Below are positions 1 through 7,039 of a stretch of DNA of 7,273 bases, in pieces (positions within the stretch are counted from its first letter, which is position 1; the number at the start of each line of letters is the position of its first letter). The stretch covers positions 1 to 7,273 of the forward strand of contig URLU01000109.1 of assembly GCA_900548765.1 (NCBI GenBank), read 5' to 3'. Source of the stretch: an uncultured Lachnobacterium sp. GTDB lineage: Bacteria; Bacillota; Clostridia; Lachnospirales; Lachnospiraceae. Under the pieces are notes generated by a model. The model did not search any database, was not told where the DNA came from, and saw only the letters and a list, made by a program, of their open reading frames with translations. Both the position numbers and the translations under genes were made by a program.

Positions 1-875
1 TGCTCAGCACAAAGGAGGACAACTATGCTGTATATGCAAAAAGCACTTTTGAGCAGAGCCAGAGACTGCTTCTTTTCGGCAGGAATGTGAGTACTAAGTA
101 CACGAGGAGAAATGATGCCGAGTATGGGAAGCTTGTGGACTACATAATCAATGCAGTGGAGGGAAAAGCTGGAAATTATATGGTATTTTTCCCGTCATAT
201 AAGATGATGAATGACGTGTATGACAAGTTTATGAGGCTGCTTGAAGAAAGAAAATCTGCCAGTCAGAAGGAAACAGACTGTGAAAACGCAGATGAAGCAG
301 AAGGAAACGCCAGCCGCACATATTGTAACACATACAATATAGAAACAATTATCCAACGAAGCGGAATGAATGAGAGGGAGAGAGAAGAATTCCTTGAAGC
401 ATTTGAACAAAGTGGCAGCAGGGAAAACGGTTGCGAAGAGAATTGCAACAAAGAAAACTATGTGGAAAAATGTGATGAAAAAAATTGTAATAGAACTCTC
501 GTAGCCTTCTGTGTCATGGGCGGTATATTCGGAGAAGGAATCGATTTAAAGAACGATAAACTAATTGGTGCCATTGTCGTAGGCACAGGTCTGCCACAGA
601 TAAGCAATGAGAGAGAGATTCTCAAAAACTATTATGACAGGCAGTCAGAAAATGGCTTCGATTATGCCTTCAGATATCCAGGCATAAATAAAGTGCTGCA
701 GGCAGCGGGAAGAGTGATAAGAACTGCTGAGGACAGAGGTCTTATCCTGCTTCTCGACGAGCGCTTTATGCAGCACGACTATGATTATCTGTACCCGAGA
801 GAGTGGGATGACAGAATTGTATGCAATGCAGAACAGGTAAAACAGTTAGTTAGTGATTTCTGGAAGAAGCTTTAA
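1..875 (+). CDS. ATP-dependent DNA helicase, Rad3/DinG (XPD-like) type, C-terminal part (5' end outside window)
   Basis: The reading frame is open from the left edge (first full codon at 3) to TAA at 873-875, so 290 residues of the second helicase domain are visible. A GTG at 87 could be taken as a start, but the 28 codons before it read as normal helicase sequence (KEDNYAVYAKSTF...), so the gene runs in from outside. Using visible numbering, the domain holds a motif-IV-like strand YMVFFPSY (about 59-66), motif V GGIFGEGIDL (173-182) and motif VI QAAGRVIRT (233-241), whose arginines act in ATP hydrolysis. The family unwinds DNA in an ATP-driven way in repair or replication-linked processes; the exact role here is unknown. 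Between motifs IV and V there are two hydrophilic, E/N/C-rich inserts (about 82-110 and 137-164), the second with four cysteines. The 3' end overlaps the convergent lysR gene. The walker motifs and any Fe-S domain or fused nuclease would lie outside the window. Confidence 0.88.
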   Translation, partial: LSTKEDNYAVYAKSTFEQSQRLLLFGRNVSTKYTRRNDAEYGKLVDYIINAVEGKAGNYMVFFPSYKMMNDVYDKFMRLLEERKSASQKETDCENADEAEGNASRTYCNTYNIETIIQRSGMNEREREEFLEAFEQSGSRENGCEENCNKENYVEKCDEKNCNRTLVAFCVMGGIFGEGIDLKNDKLIGAIVVGTGLPQISNEREILKNYYDRQSENGFDYAFRYPGINKVLQAAGRVIRTAEDRGLILLLDERFMQHDYDYLYPREWDDRIVCNAEQVKQLVSDFWKKL

Positions 876-1733
876 GAATTCTTCTGTGGATGCTGATACA
901 GGCAGGGTAGTGTTAATAGATACTACAATCTGTCTGGCCGGCATCTTTTCTTTTGTATGAAGAATGTACAAATCGTTTATGTTCTGGTCGATGCAGTAGT
1001 CTGGTACAAATGCAATCCCAAGACCAATCTTTGCCAAATCAATCAGCAAATCATTACTGCTAAGTTCAATCTCAGGTACAAGCTCAAGCTGGTGCTGTAA
1101 GAAGAGATTGTGAAGGAATTCACTTGTTGTACTGTTTCTGTCCAGCATCATGATAGCATGCTTATTAAGCTCGGAAAATGATATCTCGTGGTTAAACTTA
1201 TAGTAGTTAGGATTAGCCACAAACACATCTGAAAAATTGCATATGGTCTTCTGCTTATATGAATGATTAAGGTGTGAATTAGGAAAGTTTGTCACAATTA
1301 GGTCAACCTTTCTCTGGTCTAGCAGCTCCACACATTTGATAGATGTAGCATTTGTTACTTTAATAGGTACATTTGGAAACAGCTTATGAAACTGCTTCAG
1401 GTATGGTACCAGAAGGTAACGGCATATGGTATCACTGGCTCCGATATGGAGCTGACCCAGTCCAAGAGTTCCGGCATCAAGCAGCTGGCTCTCACCACGG
1501 GATATGAGATTCATAGCCGGCTCAATATGGTTTAAGAGCAGGTTGCCTGCCGGTGTGAGCTGGACTTTTTTGGTACTTCTTATAAAAAGAGGCTGTCCTA
1601 ATTTTTTCTCAAGCGTCTTAACTGACTGGCTGACAGCAGACTGGGAGATGAAAAGCTTCTTGCTTGCCTCCGAGAAGCTGAGTGATGTGGCCACATAGTA
1701 AAAGACCTTGTACAGTTCGTAATTTATATCCAT
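846..1733 (-). CDS. LysR-family transcriptional regulator
   Basis: A complete 295-residue protein of normal length for the LysR family. The N-terminal winged helix-turn-helix spans about residues 5-65. Its recognition helix region is SQSAVSQSVKTLEKKLG (30-46), followed by the usual QPLFIRSTKKVQLTPAG wing (47-63). The remainder (about 90-295) is the periplasmic-binding-protein-like effector domain, which in this family binds a small co-inducer; the ligand cannot be read from sequence. The start is ATG at 1733-1731, with AGGAGA (1744-1739, - strand) five bases upstream. It is transcribed divergently from purL across a 239-base AT-rich region, the classic LysR layout, so autoregulation and control of purL are possible but unproven. 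Its last 30 bases overlap the 3' end of the convergent helicase gene, with no terminator visible between the two. Confidence 0.93.
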   Translation of the reverse strand: MDINYELYKVFYYVATSLSFSEASKKLFISQSAVSQSVKTLEKKLGQPLFIRSTKKVQLTPAGNLLLNHIEPAMNLISRGESQLLDAGTLGLGQLHIGASDTICRYLLVPYLKQFHKLFPNVPIKVTNATSIKCVELLDQRKVDLIVTNFPNSHLNHSYKQKTICNFSDVFVANPNYYKFNHEISFSELNKHAIMMLDRNSTTSEFLHNLFLQHQLELVPEIELSSNDLLIDLAKIGLGIAFVPDYCIDQNINDLYILHTKEKMPARQIVVSINTTLPVSASTEEFLKLLPEITN

Positions 1734-1825
1734 GATTATCTCCTGAAGATTTTATAAACTTCACACTGGAACCAATTAAGATTTATATATGAAGTCTAAA
1801 TTATTTATTTTAGATAGATATAAAT

Positions 1826-1854
1826 ATTATAAGTCATACTAATAAAAATGCCAA
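1826..1854 (-). promoter_or_regulatory. Predicted sigma-A promoter for the LysR gene
   Basis: Read on the - strand, TTGGCA (1854-1849, five of six matches to the -35 consensus) is followed after exactly 17 bases by a perfect TATAAT (1831-1826). Transcription would start near 1819, giving a leader of roughly 85 bases before the ATG at 1733. This is the best promoter match in the divergent region. One copy of the ATACTWAW octamer (1836-1843) lies in its spacer, where a bound regulator would block RNA polymerase. Confidence 0.7.
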
Positions 1855-1934
1855 CATAAATAAAAATTAGATATACTTATAAAACAGATTAAATATATTA
1901 ATTATACTTATTATATTTCCCATGCTATACTAAA
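1836..1934. repeat. Four ATACTWAW octamers in the lysR/purL divergent region
   Basis: ATACTAAT (1836-1843), ATACTTAT (1873-1880), ATACTTAT (1904-1911) and ATACTAAA (1927-1934) all lie in the same orientation. The middle two extend to an exact 9-mer TATACTTAT, starting 31 bases apart (about three helical turns). The first sits inside the lysR promoter and the last overlaps the purL -10. They could be operator half-sites, but the region is so AT-rich that chance recurrence is a real alternative. No clear T-N11-A dyad of the textbook LysR type was identified. Confidence 0.3.
1923..1931 (+). promoter_or_regulatory. Predicted extended -10 promoter for purL
   Basis: TGCTATACT is an extended -10 (TG, one base, then TATACT with five of six consensus matches). 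No good -35 is present at 16-18 bases upstream, which is tolerable for extended -10 promoters but would make expression dependent on an activator. Transcription would begin near 1938, leaving a short leader of about 35 bases. That is too short for a purine riboswitch, and none is recognisable upstream. Confidence 0.5.
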
Positions 1935-1959
1935 ACCATATTGATGAACTATGAGATTT

Positions 1960-1966
1960 GGAGGAG
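1960..1966 (+). promoter_or_regulatory. purL: Ribosome binding site that fixes the purL start
   Basis: GGAGGAG ends six bases before ATG 1973. The longer reading frame, beginning at TTG 1958, would place this Shine-Dalgarno inside the coding sequence and has no site of its own at proper distance, so ATG 1973 is the start. Confidence 0.88.
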
Positions 1967-1972
1967 ATTTTC

Positions 1973-4900
1973 ATGAGCAATGTACGCAGAGTGTATGTAG
2001 AGAAAAAACCTGATTTTGCTGTAAAAGCAAAAGAGTTAAAGCATGAGATTAAGCACTATCTTGGTATCGACAGCGTGACAGCGGTTCGTGTACTTATCAG
2101 ATATGATATGGAAAACGTGTCAGAGGAGACATATAAGAGAGCATTATATACTGTATTTTCTGAGCCACCGGTAGATAATATCTACGAGGAGAGCTTTGAG
2201 TATGGCGATGCAAGAGTATTTACAGTAGAGTTCCTCCCTGGACAGTTTGACCAGAGAGCAGACTCAGCAGAGCAGTGCGTGAAGCTTCTCAAGGAGAATG
2301 AGGAGCCTATTATCAGAAGTGCAATAACATATGTAATCGAGGGAAATATCTCTGATGATCAGTTTGCTGCAATCAAGAAGCACTGCATCAATCCGGTAGA
2401 CTCTCGTGCAATCGGCATGGAAAAGCCAGAGACATTGGTACAGAATTTCGAGGACCCTGCAGATGTCATTATTTTTGATGGCTTCACAAGCATGGAGGAG
2501 AGCAGGCTTAAGGAATTATATGATTCATTAAACCTTGCCATGACATTCAAAGATTTTCTTCATATCCAGAATTATTTTAAGAATGACGAGAAGCGTGATC
2601 CTTCAATGACAGAGATTCGTGTACTGGACACATACTGGTCAGACCACTGCCGTCATACTACATTCTCAACAGAGCTTAAGAACGTAAGCTTTGATGATGG
2701 CTATTACCGTGCGCCAATCGAGAATACATATAAGGATTACTTGAACACATTTGGAAATATCTACAAGAATCGTACAGATAAGTTTGTCTGTCTCATGGAC
2801 CTTGCCCTGCTTGCCATGAAGCGTCTCAAGGCTGAGGGTAAGCTTGATGACCAGGAGGAGTCAGACGAGATTAATGCCTGCTCAATCGTAGTGCCTGTAG
2901 AGATAGACGGCAAGGTTGAGGAGTGGCTTGTAAATTTCAAAAACGAAACACACAACCATCCAACAGAGATTGAGCCATTTGGTGGTGCTGCTACATGTCT
3001 CGGTGGAGCAATCAGAGATCCACTTTCAGGACGTACTTATGTATACCAGGCTATGCGTGTAACAGGTGCAGCAGACCCTACAGTTCCAAACTCACAGACA
3101 ATGGAAGGCAAGCTTCCTCAGAAGAAGCTGGTGCGTGAGGCTGCTCACGGATACAGCTCATATGGTAACCAAATTGGTCTTGCAACAGGATATGTCAAGG
3201 AGGTTTACCATCCAAACTATGTTGCAAAGCGTATGGAGATTGGTGCAGTAATGGGTGCAGCTCCAAGACGTGCAGTTCAGAGACTTACATCTGATCCAGG
3301 AGACAAAATCATCCTTCTTGGTGGACGTACAGGACGTGACGGAATCGGTGGAGCAACAGGATCTTCAAAGGCTCACAATACAGAGTCAACAGCTGTATGT
3401 GGTGCAGAGGTTCAGAAGGGTAACGCTCCTACAGAGAGAAAGCTCCAGAGATTATTCAGAAGAGAAGAGGTCTCTCATATTATTAAAAAATGTAACGATT
3501 TCGGTGCCGGCGGAGTATCCGTTGCAATCGGAGAGCTTGCAGATGGTCTTGTGGTACAGCTTGATAAGGTGCCAAAGAAATATGCAGGTCTTGATGGAAC
3601 AGAAATCGCTATCTCAGAGTCACAGGAGAGAATGGCAGTAGTTGTAGACCCTAAGGATGTAGACCAGTTCATGGCATATGCCAAGGAGGAAAACCTTGAG
3701 GCTACAGAGGTTGCTGTGGTAACAGAGGAGCCAAGACTTGTCCTTGTATGGAGAGGAAAGGAAATTGTAAATATTTCCCGTGCCTTCCTTGATACAAACG
3801 GAGCACATCAGGAGACTGATGTGGAGGTTGAGATGCCTGCACAGGAAGACAACTATTTAGATAAGATTAACACACCTGCAGTAGCTGAGAAGCTTGAAGC
3901 AGGGGATATGAAGGGCGCATGGCTTGCAGAGCTCTCAGACCTTAACGTATGTTCACAGAAGGGACTCGTTGAGATGTTTGACGGTTCTATCGGAGCAGGA
4001 AGCGTGTATATGCCATACGGTGGACGTTACCAGCTCACAGAGACACAGTCAATGGTAGCAAAGCTTCCAGTCTTAAATGGAAAATGCGATACAGTTACAA
4101 TGATGTCATATGGATTTGATCCATACCTGTCATCATGGAGTCCATACCATGGAGCAATCTACGCAGTCCTTGAGTCAATCTCAAGAATCGTAACTGCTGG
4201 TGGAGATTTCTCTAAGATTCGTATGACTTACCAGGAGTACTTCCGCAGAATGAGCGAGGATCCAAAGAGATGGAGCCAGCCATTCGCAGCATTACTTGGT
4301 GCATATGATGCACAGATAGGATTCGGACTTCCATCAATTGGAGGAAAGGATTCAATGTCTGGAACATTTAATGAGATTGATGTTCCACCAACACTTGTAT
4401 CATTTGCTGTAGATGTGGCAAAGGAGAAGGATATCATCACTCCTGAGTTCAAGGCAGCTGGAAACCAGTTAGTGCTCTTTACTATTGAGAAAAACGAATA
4501 TGACCTGCCAGTATATGAGCAGGTAATGAAGCTTTATACAGCTATCCATGACATGATTCAGGCTGGAGCAATCGTATCTGCATATGCTCTGGATGGAAAG
4601 GGACTTGCAGCAGCCGTTTCCAAGATGGCATTTGGTAACAAGCTTGGAGTCACAATTGAGGATGATGTAACAAGCCAGACACTTTTTGCACCAGGCTTTG
4701 GAAATATAGTGGCAGAAATTCCAGTAGACAAGCTTGCAAATGTTAGAGAGATTCTTGATGCAGCAGGACTTGACGGAGTAGAGGCAGTTGTAGGATATGT
4801 AAATGATAAGGCAGCAATCGAGTGTGATGACATGATTCTTCCAATTGAGGAGGCTATCAAGGCATGGACAGGCACACTTGAGAGTGTATTCCACACAAGG

Positions 4901-5776
4901 GCAACAGAGGATACAAGCCTTGTGGAGACTGGCTTATATGACACAAGGGATATCTATGTATGCAAGAATAAGGTAGCAAAGCCAAAGGTATTTATACCAG
5001 TATTCCCAGGCACAAACTGTGAGTACGACAGTGCAAAAGCCTTTGAGCGCGCAGGAGCAGAGCCAATTGTAAAGGTATTTAAAAACCTCACAGCAGAGGA
5101 TATCCGTGATTCTGTAGATGAGTTTGTAAAGGCTATCGACCAGGCACAGATTATTATGTTCCCAGGTGGATTCTCAGCAGGTGATGAACCGGACGGCTCA
5201 GCTAAGTTCTTTGCAACAGCTTTTAGAAATGCAAAGATGACAGAGGCTGTAAACAAGCTCTTAAATGAGAGAGACGGACTTGCACTTGGTATCTGTAATG
5301 GATTTCAGGCATTGATTAAGTTAGGACTGGTTCCATTTGGACAGATTCGTGAGCAGGACAGCACATGTCCAACACTTACATACAATACAATCAACCGCCA
5401 TATCTCAAAGATGGTATATACAAAGGTTGTTACAAACAAGAGCCCATGGTTACAGGGAGCAGAGCTTGGAAAGACATACTGCAACCCGGCATCACATGGT
5501 GAGGGACGTTTCGTAGCACCAAAGGAGTGGCTGGATAAGCTCTTTGAGAACGGACAGGTAGCTACACAGTACGTAAATGAAGCTGGTCAGCCAACAATGG
5601 ATGAAGAGTGGAATGTAAATGGCTCATACATGGCAATCGAGGGTATCACATCACCAGATGGACGTGTCCTCGGAAAGATGGCTCACTCAGAGCGTAGAGG
5701 AGAGAGTGTGGCAATCAATATCTATGGTGAGCAGGATATGAAGATATTTGAGAGCGGAGTCAAGTACTTCAAATAG
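1973..5776 (+). CDS. purL: Phosphoribosylformylglycinamidine (FGAM) synthase, single-chain PurL with fused glutaminase
   Basis: A 1267-residue cytoplasmic enzyme of de novo purine synthesis: FGAR + ATP + glutamine gives FGAM + ADP + Pi + glutamate. Its length fits the large one-chain form, in which the PurS-like, synthetase and PurQ-like parts are fused. An N-terminal PurS-like region (about 1-150) leads to a linker with YWSDHCRHTTF (His225, Arg227, His228). The first AIRS-type half carries NETHNHP (His327, His329). The second carries GGKDSM (790-795). The C-terminal class I glutaminase starts near residue 1004 (VFPGTNCEYDSA) and has its full triad: Cys1108 in GICNGFQ, and His1175 and Glu1177 in SHGEGRF. 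No frameshift or missing key residue was seen. It stands alone, with no other pur gene beside it, is divergent from a LysR regulator, and is followed by a terminator, so it is probably monocistronic. Confidence 0.97.
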   Translation: MSNVRRVYVEKKPDFAVKAKELKHEIKHYLGIDSVTAVRVLIRYDMENVSEETYKRALYTVFSEPPVDNIYEESFEYGDARVFTVEFLPGQFDQRADSAEQCVKLLKENEEPIIRSAITYVIEGNISDDQFAAIKKHCINPVDSRAIGMEKPETLVQNFEDPADVIIFDGFTSMEESRLKELYDSLNLAMTFKDFLHIQNYFKNDEKRDPSMTEIRVLDTYWSDHCRHTTFSTELKNVSFDDGYYRAPIENTYKDYLNTFGNIYKNRTDKFVCLMDLALLAMKRLKAEGKLDDQEESDEINACSIVVPVEIDGKVEEWLVNFKNETHNHPTEIEPFGGAATCLGGAIRDPLSGRTYVYQAMRVTGAADPTVPNSQTMEGKLPQKKLVREAAHGYSSYGNQIGLATGYVKEVYHPNYVAKRMEIGAVMGAAPRRAVQRLTSDPGDKIILLGGRTGRDGIGGATGSSKAHNTESTAVCGAEVQKGNAPTERKLQRLFRREEVSHIIKKCNDFGAGGVSVAIGELADGLVVQLDKVPKKYAGLDGTEIAISESQERMAVVVDPKDVDQFMAYAKEENLEATEVAVVTEEPRLVLVWRGKEIVNISRAFLDTNGAHQETDVEVEMPAQEDNYLDKINTPAVAEKLEAGDMKGAWLAELSDLNVCSQKGLVEMFDGSIGAGSVYMPYGGRYQLTETQSMVAKLPVLNGKCDTVTMMSYGFDPYLSSWSPYHGAIYAVLESISRIVTAGGDFSKIRMTYQEYFRRMSEDPKRWSQPFAALLGAYDAQIGFGLPSIGGKDSMSGTFNEIDVPPTLVSFAVDVAKEKDIITPEFKAAGNQLVLFTIEKNEYDLPVYEQVMKLYTAIHDMIQAGAIVSAYALDGKGLAAAVSKMAFGNKLGVTIEDDVTSQTLFAPGFGNIVAEIPVDKLANVREILDAAGLDGVEAVVGYVNDKAAIECDDMILPIEEAIKAWTGTLESVFHTRATEDTSLVETGLYDTRDIYVCKNKVAKPKVFIPVFPGTNCEYDSAKAFERAGAEPIVKVFKNLTAEDIRDSVDEFVKAIDQAQIIMFPGGFSAGDEPDGSAKFFATAFRNAKMTEAVNKLLNERDGLALGICNGFQALIKLGLVPFGQIREQDSTCPTLTYNTINRHISKMVYTKVVTNKSPWLQGAELGKTYCNPASHGEGRFVAPKEWLDKLFENGQVATQYVNEAGQPTMDEEWNVNGSYMAIEGITSPDGRVLGKMAHSERRGESVAINIYGEQDMKIFESGVKYFK

Positions 5777-5810
5777 AAAAACGAAGGGTTAGTTATGATT
5801 TAAAATATAG

Positions 5811-5850
5811 GGCACCACAGCGAAGAGGAAGGCTGTGGTGCCTGATTTTT
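5811..5850 (+). terminator. Rho-independent terminator of purL
   Basis: A perfect 11-bp stem, GGCACCACAGC (5811-5821) with GCTGTGGTGCC (5832-5842), encloses a 10-base purine loop and is followed by TGA and five T's. It begins 34 bases after the purL stop and separates purL from the rpn gene. Confidence 0.93.
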
Positions 5851-5863
5851 AAGGCTTTAAAGC

Positions 5864-5892
5864 TTGCAAGAAGTTTGAAGCTGTAGTAATAT
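5864..5892 (+). promoter_or_regulatory. Weak candidate promoter for the rpn-like gene
   Basis: TTGCAA (5864-5869) and TAATAT (5887-5892) each match four of six consensus bases with a 17-base spacer, just past the purL terminator. The leader to TTG 5988 would be about 90 bases. No stronger match was found between 5851 and 5987, so this is a tentative call. Confidence 0.25.
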
Positions 5893-5934
5893 ACAGATAA
5901 ATCTTTTTTCTTAAATACATTTAACAATCAAGTT

Positions 5935-5947
5935 TGCAGAATCTGCA
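5935..5947. repeat. 13-bp perfect palindrome upstream of the rpn-like gene
   Basis: TGCAGA (5935-5940) and TCTGCA (5942-5947) are perfect inverted arms around one central A, ending 40 bases before the TTG start. It has no T-tract, so it is not a terminator. It could be an operator or a small RNA hairpin in the leader. Confidence 0.4.
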
Positions 5948-5973
5948 TTTATCTCATTAGGACAATTTTATAT

Positions 5974-5980
5974 AAAGGAG
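5974..5980 (+). promoter_or_regulatory. Ribosome binding site that fixes the TTG start of the rpn-like gene
   Basis: AAAGGAG lies seven bases before TTG 5988, which is optimal spacing. The next in-frame ATG is codon 99, far inside the nuclease core, so the rare TTG start is well supported. Confidence 0.8.
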
Positions 5981-5987
5981 AACAAAT

Positions 5988-6941
5988 TTGGGGAGAAAAA
6001 ATGAAAGAGTGAAGCCCGATATCATTGTAAAGAATTATTGGCGTAATAACGAGCAATTTGCAGATTTTTTTAATGCTGCATTATTCGGTGGAAAACAGAT
6101 TATAAGGGATGATGAATTAGAAGACATAGATACTGAAAATTCTACAGTGTTGGAACACAAAGAATACGTAGAAAGCATTGGCGCTATAAGAGATAATATT
6201 AAAATAAGTAAAAAATCCACAGCATATGATGTTGAGTTTACTATACTAGGAATTGAAAATCAGGAACATATACATTATGCAATGCCAATGAGAGTCATGG
6301 GATATGATTATGGAATATATAAAAAACAGTATGATGATAATGCTGTGAAATGTAAAAAAGAAAAGGGCTTGTCAGAAAATGAATATTTGTCTAAAATGAG
6401 AAAAACGGATAGATTTACGCCGATTATCACTATAGTTGTCTATTATGGTGAGGTGGCGTGGGATGGAGCGTTTTCACTGCATGGTATGCTAAATATTCCA
6501 GAAGTAATGAAGCAGTTTGTAAATGATTATAAAATGCATTTGGTAGAAGCACGAAAGAATAATTTATTTTTTCATAATATTAACAATAAGGACTTATTCA
6601 ATCTACTCGAAATATTGCTGGATAATAGCAGAAAATTGAATGAAACGAAGGAAAAAGCAATAGAATATGCGAGAGAGCATAAAGTAGATAAATCTGTTAT
6701 AATGACTGTAGCCGGAGCTACAAATCGGAAGCTGGATTATAACTCAATTGAAATGAAGGGAGATGCGGATATGTGTACTGTATTTGAAGAAACTTGGAAA
6801 GATGGAGAAGCTAAAGGTATTATTGAAACCGGATATGACTTTGGAATTTCAAATGATGATATTTTAATTCAACTTCAGAAAAAACTGAATATAACATTGC
6901 AGAAAGCACAGGAGTATCTTTCTACCTACGGACAAAAATAA
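5988..6941 (+). CDS. Rpn-family (YhgA-like/Transposase_31) PD-(D/E)XK nuclease
   Basis: A 317-residue protein with the family's typical layout. The nuclease core has an acidic strand around Asp81 followed by Glu90-Asn91-Gln92, an E-x-Q in place of E-x-K that is common in this family. Next comes the MPMRVMGYDYGIYKKQY helix (99-115), the equivalent of the MPxRM...Y stretch of relatives, and then the hallmark PIITIVVYYG...WDG (145-160). A helical middle region (about 165-235) is followed by a C-terminal tail from Met262 containing KDGEAKG (271-277), a short form of the EG-rich repeat helix of Rpn proteins. Known members are DNA endonucleases that promote recombination, and some defend against phage; they are not true transposases. 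The gene stands alone between two terminators and is visibly more AT-rich than purL, which suggests an accessory, possibly acquired gene. The family call is firm; activity is inferred. Confidence 0.85.
   Translation: MGRKNERVKPDIIVKNYWRNNEQFADFFNAALFGGKQIIRDDELEDIDTENSTVLEHKEYVESIGAIRDNIKISKKSTAYDVEFTILGIENQEHIHYAMPMRVMGYDYGIYKKQYDDNAVKCKKEKGLSENEYLSKMRKTDRFTPIITIVVYYGEVAWDGAFSLHGMLNIPEVMKQFVNDYKMHLVEARKNNLFFHNINNKDLFNLLEILLDNSRKLNETKEKAIEYAREHKVDKSVIMTVAGATNRKLDYNSIEMKGDADMCTVFEETWKDGEAKGIIETGYDFGISNDDILIQLQKKLNITLQKAQEYLSTYGQK
6695..6703 (+). promoter_or_regulatory. Candidate internal promoter (perfect extended -10) within the rpn-like gene
   Basis: TGTTATAAT is a complete extended -10: TG at 6695-6696, one base, then consensus TATAAT at 6698-6703. 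The -35 position is poor. A transcript would start near 6710, about 60 bases before the internal ATG at 6771. In AT-rich coding sequence a lone TATAAT can occur by chance, so the weight comes from its position just ahead of the internal ribosome binding site. Confidence 0.4.
6771..6941 (+). CDS. Candidate internal in-frame small gene: RpnS-like C-terminal domain (56 aa)
   Basis: ATG 6771 (Met262 of the full protein) is preceded by AAGGGAG (6756-6762) at an eight-base spacing, and further upstream by an extended -10 (6695-6703). It would make a 56-residue acidic/helical peptide beginning MCTVFEETW and sharing the stop of the full-length gene. In characterised Rpn loci the variable C-terminal domain is translated separately as a small protein (RpnS) that binds and inhibits the toxic full-length nuclease. 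The break is well placed here: it falls after the nuclease core and just before the repeat-like KDGEAKG helix. The small protein is predicted from signals only, and internal initiation has not been shown for this gene. Confidence 0.42.
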   Translation: MCTVFEETWKDGEAKGIIETGYDFGISNDDILIQLQKKLNITLQKAQEYLSTYGQK

Positions 6942-7039
6942 AATATAAGATTTCACAGCAATTCATACAAGCATAAATCATATTCACATCTGCCTCCAAT
7001 AGACTAGTGGCAAAGGCTCATTGTGAAAAGTATTCAATA

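Noticed and set aside
25..90. AAGGAGG (12-18) followed after six bases by ATG and a 21-codon frame inside the helicase gene, out of frame.
   Set aside because: The helicase frame runs straight through it, the peptide resembles nothing I know, and such purine-rich stretches arise often from Lys-Glu-Asp codons. Probably chance.
87..875. GTG at 87 as the true start of a short helicase-like gene.
   Set aside because: The frame is open to the window edge and the upstream residues fit the helicase family; there is no suitable ribosome binding site before the GTG.
864..885. AGAAG...CTTCT inverted repeat containing AAGAATTCTT at the helicase/lysR junction.
   Set aside because: Short AT-rich arms and no T-tract on either strand; not a convincing terminator.
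1751..1779. TTAATT-17-TATAAA as an alternative lysR promoter (- strand).
   Set aside because: Transcription would start on top of the Shine-Dalgarno, and the upstream TTGGCA-17-TATAAT is a far better match.
1958..1972. TTG at 1958 as the start of purL.
   Set aside because: It would place the strong GGAGGAG inside the gene; ATG 1973 is correctly spaced from that site.
1734..1972. Purine or other riboswitch ahead of purL.
   Set aside because: No conserved aptamer core is recognisable and the predicted purL leader is only about 35 bases.
4469..4944. Two long antisense open frames opposite purL (4469-4894 and 4558-4944).
   Set aside because: They lie wholly within the purL coding sequence, have no family-like motifs, and are explained by purL codon bias.
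6951..7028. TTTCACA (6951-6957) and TGTGAAA (7022-7028) as ends of a small mobile element downstream of rpn.
   Set aside because: Only seven bases match, there is no flanking duplication, and nothing coding lies between; chance is likely.
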